Notes under the pieces: model-generated
What the model was told of the DNA's origin: nothing
The model's input: only the letters and a program-made list of their open reading frames with translations
Databases searched by the model: none
NCBI RefSeq assembly: GCF_001493375.1
Contig: NZ_LN929897.1
Location: forward strand, 642,754-706,753
Origin: Streptomyces specialis
GTDB taxonomy: Bacteria; Actinomycetota; Actinomycetes; Streptomycetales; Streptomycetaceae
Direction of reading: 5' to 3'
Length of the DNA: 64,000 nt
Part shown: in pieces, positions 24,242-30,896 of the stretch
How the letters are laid out: each line of letters begins with the position of its first letter
How positions within the stretch are numbered: the stretch's first letter is position 1
Made by a program: the position numbers and the translations under genes

Positions 24242-24268
24242 TTTTCCACAGAGCTGGGGTTATCCACA
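24242..24268 (-). promoter_or_regulatory. Pair of DnaA-box-like sequences
   Basis: TTTTCCACA (24242-24250) and TTATCCACA (24260-24268) lie 9 bp apart. The second is a perfect match to the classical DnaA box; the streptomycete preference is TTGTCCACA. They fall in the region upstream of the secreted-protein gene and could link its expression to DnaA, but two sites prove nothing. Confidence 0.35.
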
Positions 24269-24359
24269 GATTCCGGCCGGCGCCTCCACGGGGATCCGGC
24301 GGGCTCTAGCGTCCCGTGCCATGGAGACGAGGCGAGGAACCCAGACAGTCCCCTTTTTT

Positions 24360-24425
24360 CAAGCAGAAGGCGGCATACGTTCTTTCTGCCTGTCGTGTGG
24401 GCTCGGAGATGTTTATAAGGGTCAG
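24360..24425 (+). other. Illumina P7/Nextera adapter contamination
   Basis: All 66 positions align without gaps to the P7 primer, the eight-base index TTCTGCCT (Nextera N703) and the Nextera read-2 adapter ending in the Tn5 mosaic end; I count 57 of 66 identities. This is not genomic. It replaces the start of comEA and marks a false contig join. The run of T before it (24354-24359) is probably also artefact. Confidence 0.95.
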
Positions 24426-24427
24426 CC

Positions 24428-25177
24428 CCATCGCCGTCCCTGGCCGCGTCGCCGTCGCCGTCGCCGTCGCCACCGTCCCCGGCGCCTCCGCCGGTGCGGC
24501 TCTCGCCGTGGCGGCGGGCGCGGCTGGCCGTGGGGGAGCGGCTGCCGCCGTGGGTCAGGTCGCGGTGCGGGATGGAGACGCGGACCCTGGCCGCGCTGTC
24601 GGTGGTGCTGCTGGTGGCGGCCGGGATCGCCGCCCATCAGTACGCGACCGGGCGGCCCGGGGCCGTCACCGTGGCGGAGCGGGAGGTGCCCGCCGCGACG
24701 CCGGTCGCCTCGCCCTCGATGTCGGCGGTCGCCGCCGCCGAGCTGGTGGTCGACGTGGCGGGCGAGGTGCGTGAGCCCGGTCTGTACACGCTGCCCGCCG
24801 GGTCCCGGGTGGCGGACGCGATCGAGGCGGCGGGCGGTGGCGAGCCCGGGGCGGACAGCGCGGGGCTGAACCGGGCCCGGCCGCTGGTCGACGGTGAGCA
24901 GATCCTGTTCGGCGCCGACGCGGTGGCCGCCCCCGTCCCGGTGCCGGGCGCGGCGGCGGCCGGGACAGCCGGAGCGGCGGTCGGGGGCCTGGTCAGTCTC
25001 AACACGGCGACGCCCGAGCAGCTCCAGACTCTCCCGGGCATCGGGCCGGTATTGGCGGAGCACATCGTCGCCTATCGCCAGGAGAACGGCGGCTTCACCT
25101 CCGTCGAGCAGTTGGGCGAGGTCTCCGGGATCGGGGAGCGCAGGCTGGCTGACCTCAGGGACCGTGTCGGGCTGTGA
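24428..25177 (+). CDS. comEA: ComEA DNA receptor, 5' end lost to adapter sequence
   Basis: ComEA binds incoming DNA at the cell surface in natural transformation. The visible 249 residues contain a proline/serine stretch, a basic segment, a membrane helix (LAALSVVLLVAAGIAAHQYA), a SLBB-like domain (VVDVAGEVREPGLYTLPAGSRVADAI) and a C-terminal helix-hairpin-helix pair (VSLNTATPEQLQTLPGIGPVLAEHI and SGIGERRLADLRDRVGL). The frame is open right back to the adapter at 24425, so the true start lies in sequence missing from this assembly. The stop is 25 bp before the comEC start. Confidence 0.88.
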   Translation, partial: PSPSLAASPSPSPSPPSPAPPPVRLSPWRRARLAVGERLPPWVRSRCGMETRTLAALSVVLLVAAGIAAHQYATGRPGAVTVAEREVPAATPVASPSMSAVAAAELVVDVAGEVREPGLYTLPAGSRVADAIEAAGGGEPGADSAGLNRARPLVDGEQILFGADAVAAPVPVPGAAAAGTAGAAVGGLVSLNTATPEQLQTLPGIGPVLAEHIVAYRQENGGFTSVEQLGEVSGIGERRLADLRDRVGL

Positions 25178-25202
25178 CCGGCCGGCGGCCCGGCGGCACC
25201 CG

Positions 25203-25460
25203 GTGCACGCCGCCTCGGGTCACCGGCTGGGCGCGGCCCACCCGAGGCAGGAGCTTCCCGGCGACCTGCGGCTGGTGCCGCCCGCCGCGGCGGCCTGGGC
25301 GGCGGCGGCCTGGGCGCTCGGGGCGTCCGCCCGGGTCACCGCGGGCTGGGTGGTCTGTTGTCTCCTCGCCGCCGGGGCCCTGCTGGTGCGGGGCCGCCGT
25401 CCGGTCGGCGGGGCGCGGCCGGAGCGGCCGGTGGCGGTGGCCTTCGCCGTGGTGCTGCTC
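25203..25460 (+). pseudogene. comEC: comEC fragment 1 (N-terminus), cut by adapter artefact
   Basis: ComEC forms the inner-membrane DNA channel of competence. These 86 codons from GTG 25203 give a typical actinobacterial ComEC N-terminus: GDLRLVPPAAAAWAAAAWALGAS followed by a second apolar helix and an arginine-rich loop, then AVAFAVVLLL. At 25461 the sequence switches to Nextera adapter, so the break here is an assembly error, not a mutation. The continuation resumes at about 25593 in a different frame. Confidence 0.85.
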
Positions 25461-25592
25461 CTGTCTCTTATACACATATCCCAGCCCACGAGAGAGGCAG
25501 TAATCTCCCATGCCGCCTCCTGCTTGAGCAAAAACAACAACAGTCACTTAACCACATCTCATCTACACTAAGCCACCTAATCCTTAATTAAC
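25461..25592 (-). other. Nextera/Illumina adapter read-through plus junk bases
   Basis: Positions 25461-25526 align to the reverse complement of the same P7/N703/Nextera adapter as at 24360, with 58 of 66 identities and the index read as AGGCAGTA. The following AT-rich 66 bases (25527-25592) are unlike the genome and look like base calls beyond the end of an insert. The real comEC sequence between 25460 and about 25593 is missing. Confidence 0.95.
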
Positions 25593-25597
25593 ACGGG

Positions 25598-26512
25598 CTG
25601 CACCGGGCGGGAGTGCGCGGCGGGCCGCTGCCGGGGGCGGCCGGGCAGTGGGTCACCGCCGAGGTCACCGTGACCGGCGATCCCAGGGCCGCCGACGTCC
25701 GGCCCGGTGGCGCTCCGGGGCCGGTCCTGCTGGACGCCGAGGTGACGCGTGTCCGGGTCGGGGGCACGGAGCAGGCCGTCCGCAGCCCGGTGCTGGTGGT
25801 CGTGGTCGAGCCCGCGGGTCAGGGGTCTGAGCAGCGGAGTGAGGAGGTGGGAGAGGAGGGGAGCGAGGAGGAAGAGCGGGACGGGTGGCGGGAGTTGCTG
25901 CCCTCCACCCGGCTGCGGATCCGGGCCGAGGTGGTGGCGCCGCTGCCCGGCCGGGAGGGCGGCATCGCGGCCGTGCTGCGCGTCGCGGGGGCGGGGCCGC
26001 CGGAGGTGACCGGGGCGCCCGGTGCACCGCAGCGGTTCGCCGGGCGGTTGCGGGACGGTTTGCGGGAGGCAGCCGCCGATCTGCCGGGCGACGCCCGGGG
26101 GTTGCTGCCGGCCCTGGTCGTCGGTGACACCTCCGGTCTCTCGCCGGAGCTGGCCGAGGCCGTGCGGGCGACGGGGCTGACGCACGCCATCGTGGTGAGC
26201 GGCAGCCACCTGGCGATCGTGCTGGCCGTGCTGATCGGCCGCCCGGCCGCCGCGTCGCGGGCCGAGCGTGGCGGGCTCGCGGCCCGGCTGGGTCTGCCGT
26301 TGCGCGCCACGGCCGTGGTGGGCGGCGGTCTGGTCGTGGCCTTCCTCCTGGTGTGCCGACCGGGGCCCAGCGTGCTGCGTGCTGCGGTGTGCGGGGGCAT
26401 CGCGCTGCTGGCCGTCGCCACCGGGCGGCGCCGTTCGCTGCTGCCCGCCCTGGCGGCGGCGGTGCTGCTGCTGGTGCTGTGGGATCCGGGGCTGGCGGAC
26501 CCTACACCCTGA
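25598..26512 (+). pseudogene. comEC: comEC fragment 2 (oligonucleotide-binding and first channel part)
   Basis: This piece continues ComEC in frame from LHRAGVRGGPLPGAA. It covers the OB-fold-like DUF4131 region (VTAEVTVTGDP, LPSTRLRIRAEVV), an acidic insert (SEEVGEEGSEEEE), and the start of the competence domain with LTHAIVVSGSHLAIV and GPSVLRAAVCGGIALLA. The reading frame is normal up to GAC CCT at 26498-26503. There it enters the integrated element and stops after DPTP at TGA 26510-26512. The rest of the gene lies beyond the element at 34794. Confidence 0.9.
26501..26512. other. attL junction of the comEC element
   Basis: The core CCTAC (26501-26505) overlaps the arm ACACCCTGA (26504-26512). 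This arm is the exact reverse complement of TCAGGGTGT at the other end, as expected for the two halves of a serine-integrase attP site. Confidence 0.85.
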
Positions 26513-26549
26513 CAGCTTGGATCACCACAGATCATCGGGCATGAGGAAG

Positions 26550-26585
26550 CCCCGCCCATGCGCACGGGGGGCGCACGGACGGGGC
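26550..26585 (-). terminator. Hairpin after the last small gene
   Basis: GCCCCGCCCATGCGC pairs with GCGCACGGACGGGGC (two mismatches) around an 8-base loop, 24 bp after the stop of the leftmost small gene. A related sequence recurs at 26986-27020. Confidence 0.55.
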
Positions 26586-26609
26586 GTCTGACGGGTTCGC
26601 GGTCTTGTC

Positions 26610-26957
26610 CTAGTCGGTCTCGTGGGAGCGTGTTCCGGTCAGGTCCGGGTACCGGTTCAGGAGATCGGCCCGGATGGCGTCGAGGGTGGGGTCTGAGAAC
26701 TGCCAGACGTGTGCCCCGGGGTGGTCGGCGAACAGTGTGCAGGCGTCGTCGTCACCCCGCATGGCGTCGCACCAGGGCAGCGTGACGAACCGCCCCGACT
26801 CGCCTTCCCAGCGGAACCACAGCGCGTTGTCGAGGTAGTTGTTGACCCAGCAGCATTCGGCGTGTTCTCCGTCGTGCTCTTCCTCCAGCTCGCACGAAGG
26901 ATGGCCAACACTTCCGTCCGGGCACGGCACAGCGCCAACGGCAGTGCATTGCAGCAT
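26610..26957 (-). CDS. Cys/His-rich small protein of the element (115 aa)
   Basis: ATG 26957 is preceded by GGAGAAAGG. The protein has eight cysteines and histidines concentrated in the first 50 residues (LQCTAVG, VPCPDG, HPSCELEEEHDGEHAECCWVNN) and an acidic, aromatic second half (WFRWEGESGRFV, HPGAHVWQFSD). It resembles small putative zinc-binding proteins that accompany actinobacterial mobile elements. The function is unknown. It is the last gene of the minus-strand small-gene operon, flanked by hairpins on both sides. Confidence 0.7.
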   Translation of the reverse strand: MLQCTAVGAVPCPDGSVGHPSCELEEEHDGEHAECCWVNNYLDNALWFRWEGESGRFVTLPWCDAMRGDDDACTLFADHPGAHVWQFSDPTLDAIRADLLNRYPDLTGTRSHETD

Positions 26958-26985
26958 GGGGGCACCTTTCTCCGATTGTGGGGAG

Positions 26986-27020
26986 TCCCGCCCATGTGCC
27001 GGGGAGCGCACAGACGGGGC
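26986..27020 (-). repeat. Hairpin related to the one at 26550
   Basis: It shares the order CCCGCCCATG...GGGG-GCGCAC-GACGGGGCG with 26550-26585, but with several substitutions. It lies between the Nudix-fold gene and the following small gene. It could be an internal terminator or a small dispersed repeat. Confidence 0.45.
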
Positions 27021-27105
27021 GGAATGTGCGGCTGTCAGCCCTCCGAGGCAGCGCCTGGGCGTCCGCTCAACCGTTGGCGTACCCGGGCTGTCGTGCGTCC
27101 CAGGG

Positions 27106-27630
27106 TTAGAAACCTTCCGGGATCGGATTGCCCGGGGTCCACTCACCGCGCCGATGGGCCTGCTTGAGCTTTTCCGCCATCCGGTAGTCAGCGTCGCTGT
27201 AGATCGCTTCTCCGCCGAGGCAGATCGACAGGGCCTTTCCCCCCGCATAAAGAGCGGACGTCACCGCGTACTTCGTGAGCCCTTCGGCACGCATGACCTC
27301 TTCCAGACCGACCCAGCGCACGGGACCGAAGGGGCGGATGGAATTGGGCTTTGCGTATCCAGCGCCAAGGACGTAGGTGAGGGTTTCCGGCTCACGGGTT
27401 TCCGAGTTGGCGGGAGTCTGGTCGAGAGCGAGAGCGCGCATGAGGGATACCTGCAATCCGGTCTGCTCCGCGAGGAACTGCGTACCACGTTCGAGGATCA
27501 ATTCCCCCTCTTCGACATATCCGCCCGGGAGACTCCAATCCGAAGAACCGGTGAGCTTCGTGTAGAGCACGCTCCTATCATCCTTTGACAGGACGAGGAT
27601 GCTCACTTTGACCCAACGGGCTGTGTCCAT
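27106..27630 (-). CDS. Nudix-fold protein with degenerate Nudix box
   Basis: The 174-residue protein has the Nudix fold: beta-strands WVKVSILVLSKD and SVLYTKLTG, then the Nudix region starting GGYVEEGE at residue 36. In the box GX5EX7REUXEEXGU the leading G37 and E43 are kept, but the catalytic RE is replaced by Q51-F52 and EE by E55-Q56, although TGL follows normally. Metal-dependent hydrolysis is therefore doubtful. Pif, the pSAM2 immunity factor that blocks redundant transfer, is a Nudix-motif protein, so a regulatory or immunity role is a reasonable guess. AAGGCG precedes ATG 27630. Confidence 0.8.
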   Translation of the reverse strand: MDTARWVKVSILVLSKDDRSVLYTKLTGSSDWSLPGGYVEEGELILERGTQFLAEQTGLQVSLMRALALDQTPANSETREPETLTYVLGAGYAKPNSIRPFGPVRWVGLEEVMRAEGLTKYAVTSALYAGGKALSICLGGEAIYSDADYRMAEKLKQAHRRGEWTPGNPIPEGF

Positions 27631-27648
27631 ATTTCGCCTTCCTTTTTC

Positions 27649-28029
27649 TTAGGTTTCCTGCGGAGGGTCCTGGCGTGGGACGACCACGACCATCTGTTGC
27701 CGCCCCGGGCGTCGCATGTCGGTACCGGCTTCGATCAGGAGGGTGTGCACGTTCTGCTGAGTCCGCCCATGCCGTTGGGCCAGCTCGTTCGTGCTTGCAC
27801 CGCACTCGTATTCGGCCCTAAGCAGGTCCGCGACCCGCTCTCGCCACCCCATGCGCCGCCGTAGCGGCAGCTTCCTCCGGCCCGTACCCGGGTCCAACCT
27901 CTGATCAGTGAGTAATCCGGTTACTTCCGTGGTGTCGATTTCGAGGAAGTGGCCGATCTCGTACGGAGTCACTCCGCAGCGGAAGAGGCCCGCCACCTTT
28001 CTACTCAGCCGGTCCGCCTCATCAGGCAT
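27649..28029 (-). CDS. Helix-turn-helix small protein (126 aa)
   Basis: The protein contains two candidate helix-turn-helix units: GVTPYEIGHFLEIDTTEVTGLL (about 19-40) and the resolvase-like GASTNELAQRHGRTQQNVHTLLIEAGTDMR (about 77-106), joined by a very basic loop (RRKLPLRRRMGWRERV). It could be a DNA-binding regulator or a recombination directionality factor for the integrase; the sequence does not decide. ATG 28029 has AGAGGG upstream. It ends 18 bp before the Nudix-fold gene. Confidence 0.7.
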   Translation of the reverse strand: MPDEADRLSRKVAGLFRCGVTPYEIGHFLEIDTTEVTGLLTDQRLDPGTGRRKLPLRRRMGWRERVADLLRAEYECGASTNELAQRHGRTQQNVHTLLIEAGTDMRRPGRQQMVVVVPRQDPPQET

Positions 28030-28064
28030 GAGCCCTCTTTTTCTCCTTGTCTCGTTTCCTGGTC

Positions 28065-28106
28065 CCCCGCCCTGCCGGAGGAACGTGCCACTCCGGCGGG
28101 GCGGGG
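28065..28106 (-). terminator. Strong intergenic hairpin in the small-gene operon
   Basis: A 16-bp stem with one wobble pair (CCCCGCCCTGCCGGAG with CTCCGGCGGGGCGGGG) and a 10-base loop fills the gap between two small genes. It is a partial terminator or mRNA processing site. Confidence 0.55.
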
Positions 28107-28109
28107 TGT

Positions 28110-28286
28110 CTATTCGGGGAGGTCTTCAGCGGCTGGGGTGGTGATTCTCCGGACCACTGCCGACGCGTAGATGAGGGCTTTACACGTCGCGCACCGCTTG
28201 CCCTCCGGCGTCACGGTCAGCTCGCCGCTGTGCGTGCATGGCGCTTGGGGGACTTGCTCTTGCGGGTCCGGCGGGGTGAGTTTCAT
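28110..28286 (-). CDS. Small putative zinc-binding protein (58 aa)
   Basis: The reading frame from ATG 28286 to TAG 28110 has GAGGAAAAGGA upstream. The protein contains CTHSGE followed by CATCKALI, giving a CxH...CxxC zinc-knuckle-like arrangement, and a hydrophobic centre (LIYASAVV). Such tiny proteins are frequent in streptomycete mobile elements; the role is unknown. Confidence 0.65.
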   Translation of the reverse strand: MKLTPPDPQEQVPQAPCTHSGELTVTPEGKRCATCKALIYASAVVRRITTPAAEDLPE

Positions 28287-28298
28287 GGGTCCTTTTCC

Positions 28299-28460
28299 TC
28301 ATTCCAGGGGGCCTATTTCTGCGGCCATGAATATGAGGGCGCCGAATGCGGCGCAGTAGCCGAGTAAGAGCAGTGGCCCCGAGTAACGGAGGACCTGATC
28401 CTTGATCTCCGCGAAGAACTCCACGACGCGGGGGTGGGCGCGGCGACGTGGCCCGGTCAT
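28299..28460 (-). CDS. Small membrane protein (53 aa)
   Basis: ATG 28460 overlaps the stop codon of the preceding gene (ATGA), so translation is coupled. After a basic start (MTGPRRRAHPR) and an amphipathic segment, one membrane helix is evident (SGPLLLLGYCAAFGALIFMAA, about 28-48). It could be a superinfection-exclusion or spread-type membrane peptide, but nothing in the sequence proves that. Confidence 0.6.
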   Translation of the reverse strand: MTGPRRRAHPRVVEFFAEIKDQVLRYSGPLLLLGYCAAFGALIFMAAEIGPLE

Positions 28461-28702
28461 GTCAGTGCCTTGCCGCACGAGCAGCAAATGGCGTCGGGCT
28501 CGGTGTCCCACTCGTGACCGTTACGGCGAAGGAACACCTGCACCTGCCGGCGCCCCTCCCGCTCCCACACCAAAACGTCCTTAAGGACGCCCGTGCGGCC
28601 GGTCGACGTGTCGGTCACCTCGTGGCCCTTGTGGTGCATCACGGGGTCGGTCGCGTCGGAGATCAGCTTCACGTGATCCAGCGGACCGATGCTCAGGCTC
28701 AC
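28457..28702 (-). CDS. Small hypothetical protein with C-terminal cysteines (81 aa)
   Basis: GTG 28702 overlaps the stop of the 18-codon reading frame before it (GTGA). The 81-residue product has a beta-rich middle (HHKGHEVTDTSTGRTGVLKDVL, VQVFLRRNGHEW) and ends CCSCGKALT, a possible zinc or thiol site. The function is unknown. Confidence 0.62.
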   Translation of the reverse strand: MSLSIGPLDHVKLISDATDPVMHHKGHEVTDTSTGRTGVLKDVLVWEREGRRQVQVFLRRNGHEWDTEPDAICCSCGKALT

Positions 28703-28755
28703 CGCTCGCCCACCGGGGCGACCGTGGCGCCGCCGCTGTACATAAGCTTGCTCAT
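28699..28755 (-). CDS. 18-residue leader or micro-protein
   Basis: ATG 28755 with AAGGA upstream opens a frame encoding MSKLMYSGGATVAPVGER. Its stop overlaps the next start as GTGA. Being first in the operon, it is either a genuine micro-protein or a translational-coupling leader for the 81-residue protein. Confidence 0.5.
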   Translation of the reverse strand: MSKLMYSGGATVAPVGER

Positions 28756-28871
28756 GGCTGCCTGTCCTTCCTTCAGGTGGTCCACGCCCCCGGGCCGACG
28801 CGCATCGGTCGCGGGGGTACTTGCTGTCTTCCAACCCTTCCGCGAGAACAACGAGTTGTCGGAGTGGCCAC

Positions 28872-28893
28872 GTGTGGGCCAGGTGTGGGCCAG
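28872..28893. promoter_or_regulatory. Perfect 11-bp tandem repeat, likely operator
   Basis: GTGTGGGCCAG occurs twice without a gap, ending nine bases before the ATG of the Xre-TPR gene, in the region shared with the divergent small-gene operon. The spacing of about one helical turn fits cooperative binding of a regulator, probably the element's own Xre protein. Confidence 0.5.
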
Positions 28894-28902
28894 ACTTGAG
28901 GC

Positions 28903-30126
28903 ATGGCGAACGTCATTGGGGCCAACATGCGCCGCCTTCGCGAAGAGCGAGGATGGAGCCAGGCGCGACTAGCGCACGAAGTGTGCCGGTTGGCAGGTGT
29001 CAGCGGAGAACCGATCGGCCGTTACGAGATCAGCCGCTACGAGAGAGGGAAGCGAACTCCCCGTGACTGGTTGCCGATCATTGCTACGGCACTTGGCGTG
29101 ACCGTGGATGATCTCGAAGGGCGACACGGCCCCCCTGAGCCACCTTTGCCCACCCTGGCTGACTACTTGCCGGAAGGTAATCCGCTCGCCTCCCTCAGCG
29201 CCCGGCCAGGCCGTCGAATTGGCGTTGGTGCGGTGAGCGACCTACAAAAGCGGGTACACGGGCTAAGACTGGCCGATGACGTAATTGCCGGAGGCGACCT
29301 TATCCGTCCGGCGCTTCGTGAACTTCGTTCTGCTGTTCGCGTGTATCGAGAAGGCACCTACAACAGCGAAGTAGGGCGGGGACTTCTCAGGCAGATTGGC
29401 GAACTCTCACAAATTGCCGGATGGATTGCTAGTGATGCCGGACAGCACAATGAAGCGGAACGCATATACCGGCTTGGGATCAGTGCGGCAAGGCAGGCGG
29501 AAGACCACACGCTAGCCGGAAACCTTGCCGGGTCACTCGCCTATCAGTTCAGCAATACAGGGCGAGAGACAGAGGGTCTGACACTGGCGCAAGCCGCCCT
29601 TTCAGAAGCGGGGGACGGCGCCCCGCCGAAAGCGCGTGCGCTGTATTGGGACAGGATCGCATGGGCGCACACTAAAGCCGGACAGGCACAACCTGCCATG
29701 CGTGCATTGGGTGAGGCTGGCGAAGCGCTGACGGAAGATGGTCCGGACACGGAATCCCCCGACTATCTCTATTGGGTAGACGCTGGCGAACTCCGAGTCA
29801 TGGAGTCACGTGTATTCACTGAACTTCATCGACCATTGCGGGCTGTCCCCATGCTGCAAAGCGTGCTAGGCGAATATGAGGCGACACACACGCGGGAAGT
29901 CGCCCTTTACTCTTCCTGGCTCGCTGTAGCTCTTGCCGATGCCAACGAGCCGGAAGCCGCAGCGGAAACGGCGGAGCGAGTCATCACACTATCGGCCGAC
30001 GTCGCTTCAGAAAGGACAGCGGAGCGGGTGCGTGTCGTTCTGGATAGGCTTGAAGCGTTCTCGGAGATTCCCGAGGTTGCCTCACTTATCGCGGAATACA
30101 GGGCAGCCCGATTTCCCAATTCCTGA
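28903..30126 (+). CDS. Xre-type regulator with TPR-like C-terminal domain
   Basis: The 407-residue protein has an Xre helix-turn-helix at about 8-65 (MRRLREERGWSQARLAHEV, GRYEISRYERGKRTPR) and then helical TPR-like repeats from about 125 to 400 (QNEAERIYRLGIS-type units with conserved A/G/Y spacing). Such regulators often sense peptides through the TPR domain. It is the only plus-strand gene of the element and divergent from the small-gene operon, as a lysogeny-type switch would be. The ATG follows the tandem operator with hardly any Shine-Dalgarno, so the mRNA may be nearly leaderless. Its base composition is clearly lower in GC than host genes. Confidence 0.85.
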   Translation: MANVIGANMRRLREERGWSQARLAHEVCRLAGVSGEPIGRYEISRYERGKRTPRDWLPIIATALGVTVDDLEGRHGPPEPPLPTLADYLPEGNPLASLSARPGRRIGVGAVSDLQKRVHGLRLADDVIAGGDLIRPALRELRSAVRVYREGTYNSEVGRGLLRQIGELSQIAGWIASDAGQHNEAERIYRLGISAARQAEDHTLAGNLAGSLAYQFSNTGRETEGLTLAQAALSEAGDGAPPKARALYWDRIAWAHTKAGQAQPAMRALGEAGEALTEDGPDTESPDYLYWVDAGELRVMESRVFTELHRPLRAVPMLQSVLGEYEATHTREVALYSSWLAVALADANEPEAAAETAERVITLSADVASERTAERVRVVLDRLEAFSEIPEVASLIAEYRAARFPNS

Positions 30127-30171
30127 CCCCAAGCCGCTGGCGATTGGACTTCAGAATTCCGGCATAATGAA

Positions 30172-30209
30172 GAGCCCTCCTACCCGCGAGGAAGCGGGTA
30201 GGAGGGCTC
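30172..30209 (+). terminator. Terminator after the Xre-TPR gene
   Basis: A perfect 16-bp stem (GAGCCCTCCTACCCGC and its complement) with a 6-base loop lies 46 bp after the stop codon. Confidence 0.85.
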
Positions 30210-30248
30210 GATGCCTTGCGCTATCAATGCTTGGGAGGCAGAAAGGGC

Positions 30249-30365
30249 GTGGCTAAATGCGCTATGGAGCCCTTCGGCAATACCCTGGATGCGATTCCGG
30301 GTAGTCCTGTCTGCCGGAAGCCCTGGTCAGTGGGTTGGCGCTCTGGAAAACAGCCGTGCACCTAG
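30249..30365 (+). CDS. Possible small protein (38 aa)
   Basis: A frame from GTG 30249 (AAAGGG just upstream; GGAGG slightly further) to TAG 30365 encodes a cysteine-containing peptide beginning MAKCAMEPFGNTL. It follows a terminator and has no partner gene. It could equally be non-coding. It is the only candidate gene in the gap 30127-30539, which otherwise holds three hairpins. Confidence 0.3.
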   Translation: MAKCAMEPFGNTLDAIPGSPVCRKPWSVGWRSGKQPCT

Positions 30366-30469
30366 CGCGCGTGCGGAGAGCTGGGGCCGGGGTCGGGGAA
30401 CGGGCAACGCCGGGAACTTTCGAGGGGCTTACCCGCGAGTCGGGTGCCACCGATTGTGAGGAAATTCTT

Positions 30470-30498
30470 GGAAGGTGTGCATACGTTGCACACCTTCC
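30470..30498. terminator. 12-bp inverted repeat hairpin
   Basis: GGAAGGTGTGCA pairs perfectly with TGCACACCTTCC around a 5-base loop. It lies between the convergent Xre-TPR and HNH-fold genes and is a terminator or regulatory dyad. Confidence 0.6.
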
Positions 30499-30517
30499 AT
30501 CGCGAGGGCAGTCGTTG

Positions 30518-30540
30518 GGGTACTCACATTCTGAGTACCC
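30518..30540 (-). terminator. Terminator after the HNH-fold gene
   Basis: A perfect 9-bp stem GGGTACTCA/TGAGTACCC with a 5-base loop abuts the minus-strand stop codon at 30540. Confidence 0.6.
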
Positions 30541-30896
30541 TAACGGAGTTCGATGATCTTGATGGGCGAGCGAGCGTCCAACGCGCGATCATGGATAGTC
30601 GCGCCCTCCGGGACGTCCAAGCCGTCTTTCCGCTGAGTTTCGGACCAGCAGCCTCGGCAGGACATCAGCACGTTTTGCCATGTCCGCTTGCCGCCCTCTT
30701 GTATCGGCGTGCGCCACGCAACGACCATGGCCAACGGCGGCCCGGTGCCAGTGCAGATGTCGCACGCATGCTTCAGCGCGCGGTGTTGCCACAGGCGAGC
30801 GCACTTCTGGACGAGGATGGGTTCGCGCTCTGGGCGACGATAGCGTGCGAGATGGAAAATCCGGGATATGGCCATTGCCCGTTGCCAGGGCGTCAT
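30540..30896 (-). CDS. HNH-fold protein lacking catalytic residues
   Basis: The 118-residue protein carries two CxxC pairs (C45/C48 and C80/C83) framing a segment that aligns to the HNH endonuclease core. The conserved P-x-x-x-GG (68-69) and N75 before the second pair are present. However, the Asp-His of the catalytic DH is A60-W61 and the Asn after the second CxxC is W84, so nuclease activity is unlikely. ATG 30896 overlaps the stop of the capsid gene (ATGA), so the two are coupled. HNH proteins near phage head genes assist packaging, which makes this context suggestive. Confidence 0.62.
   Translation of the reverse strand: MTPWQRAMAISRIFHLARYRRPEREPILVQKCARLWQHRALKHACDICTGTGPPLAMVVAWRTPIQEGGKRTWQNVLMSCRGCWSETQRKDGLDVPEGATIHDRALDARSPIKIIELR

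Noticed and set aside
24242..24268. Chromosomal origin of replication
   Set aside because: Only two DnaA-box-like sites, no dnaA/dnaN genes and no AT-rich unwinding region nearby.
24360..24425. Tn5 mosaic-end transposon insertion
   Set aside because: The mosaic end is followed by the complete P7 primer and an index sequence, so it is library adapter, not a biological Tn5.
25461..25592. Reading frame reading into a Lys/Asn/Ser-rich tail after the comEC N-terminus
   Set aside because: It translates adapter and junk bases; the peptide is artificial.
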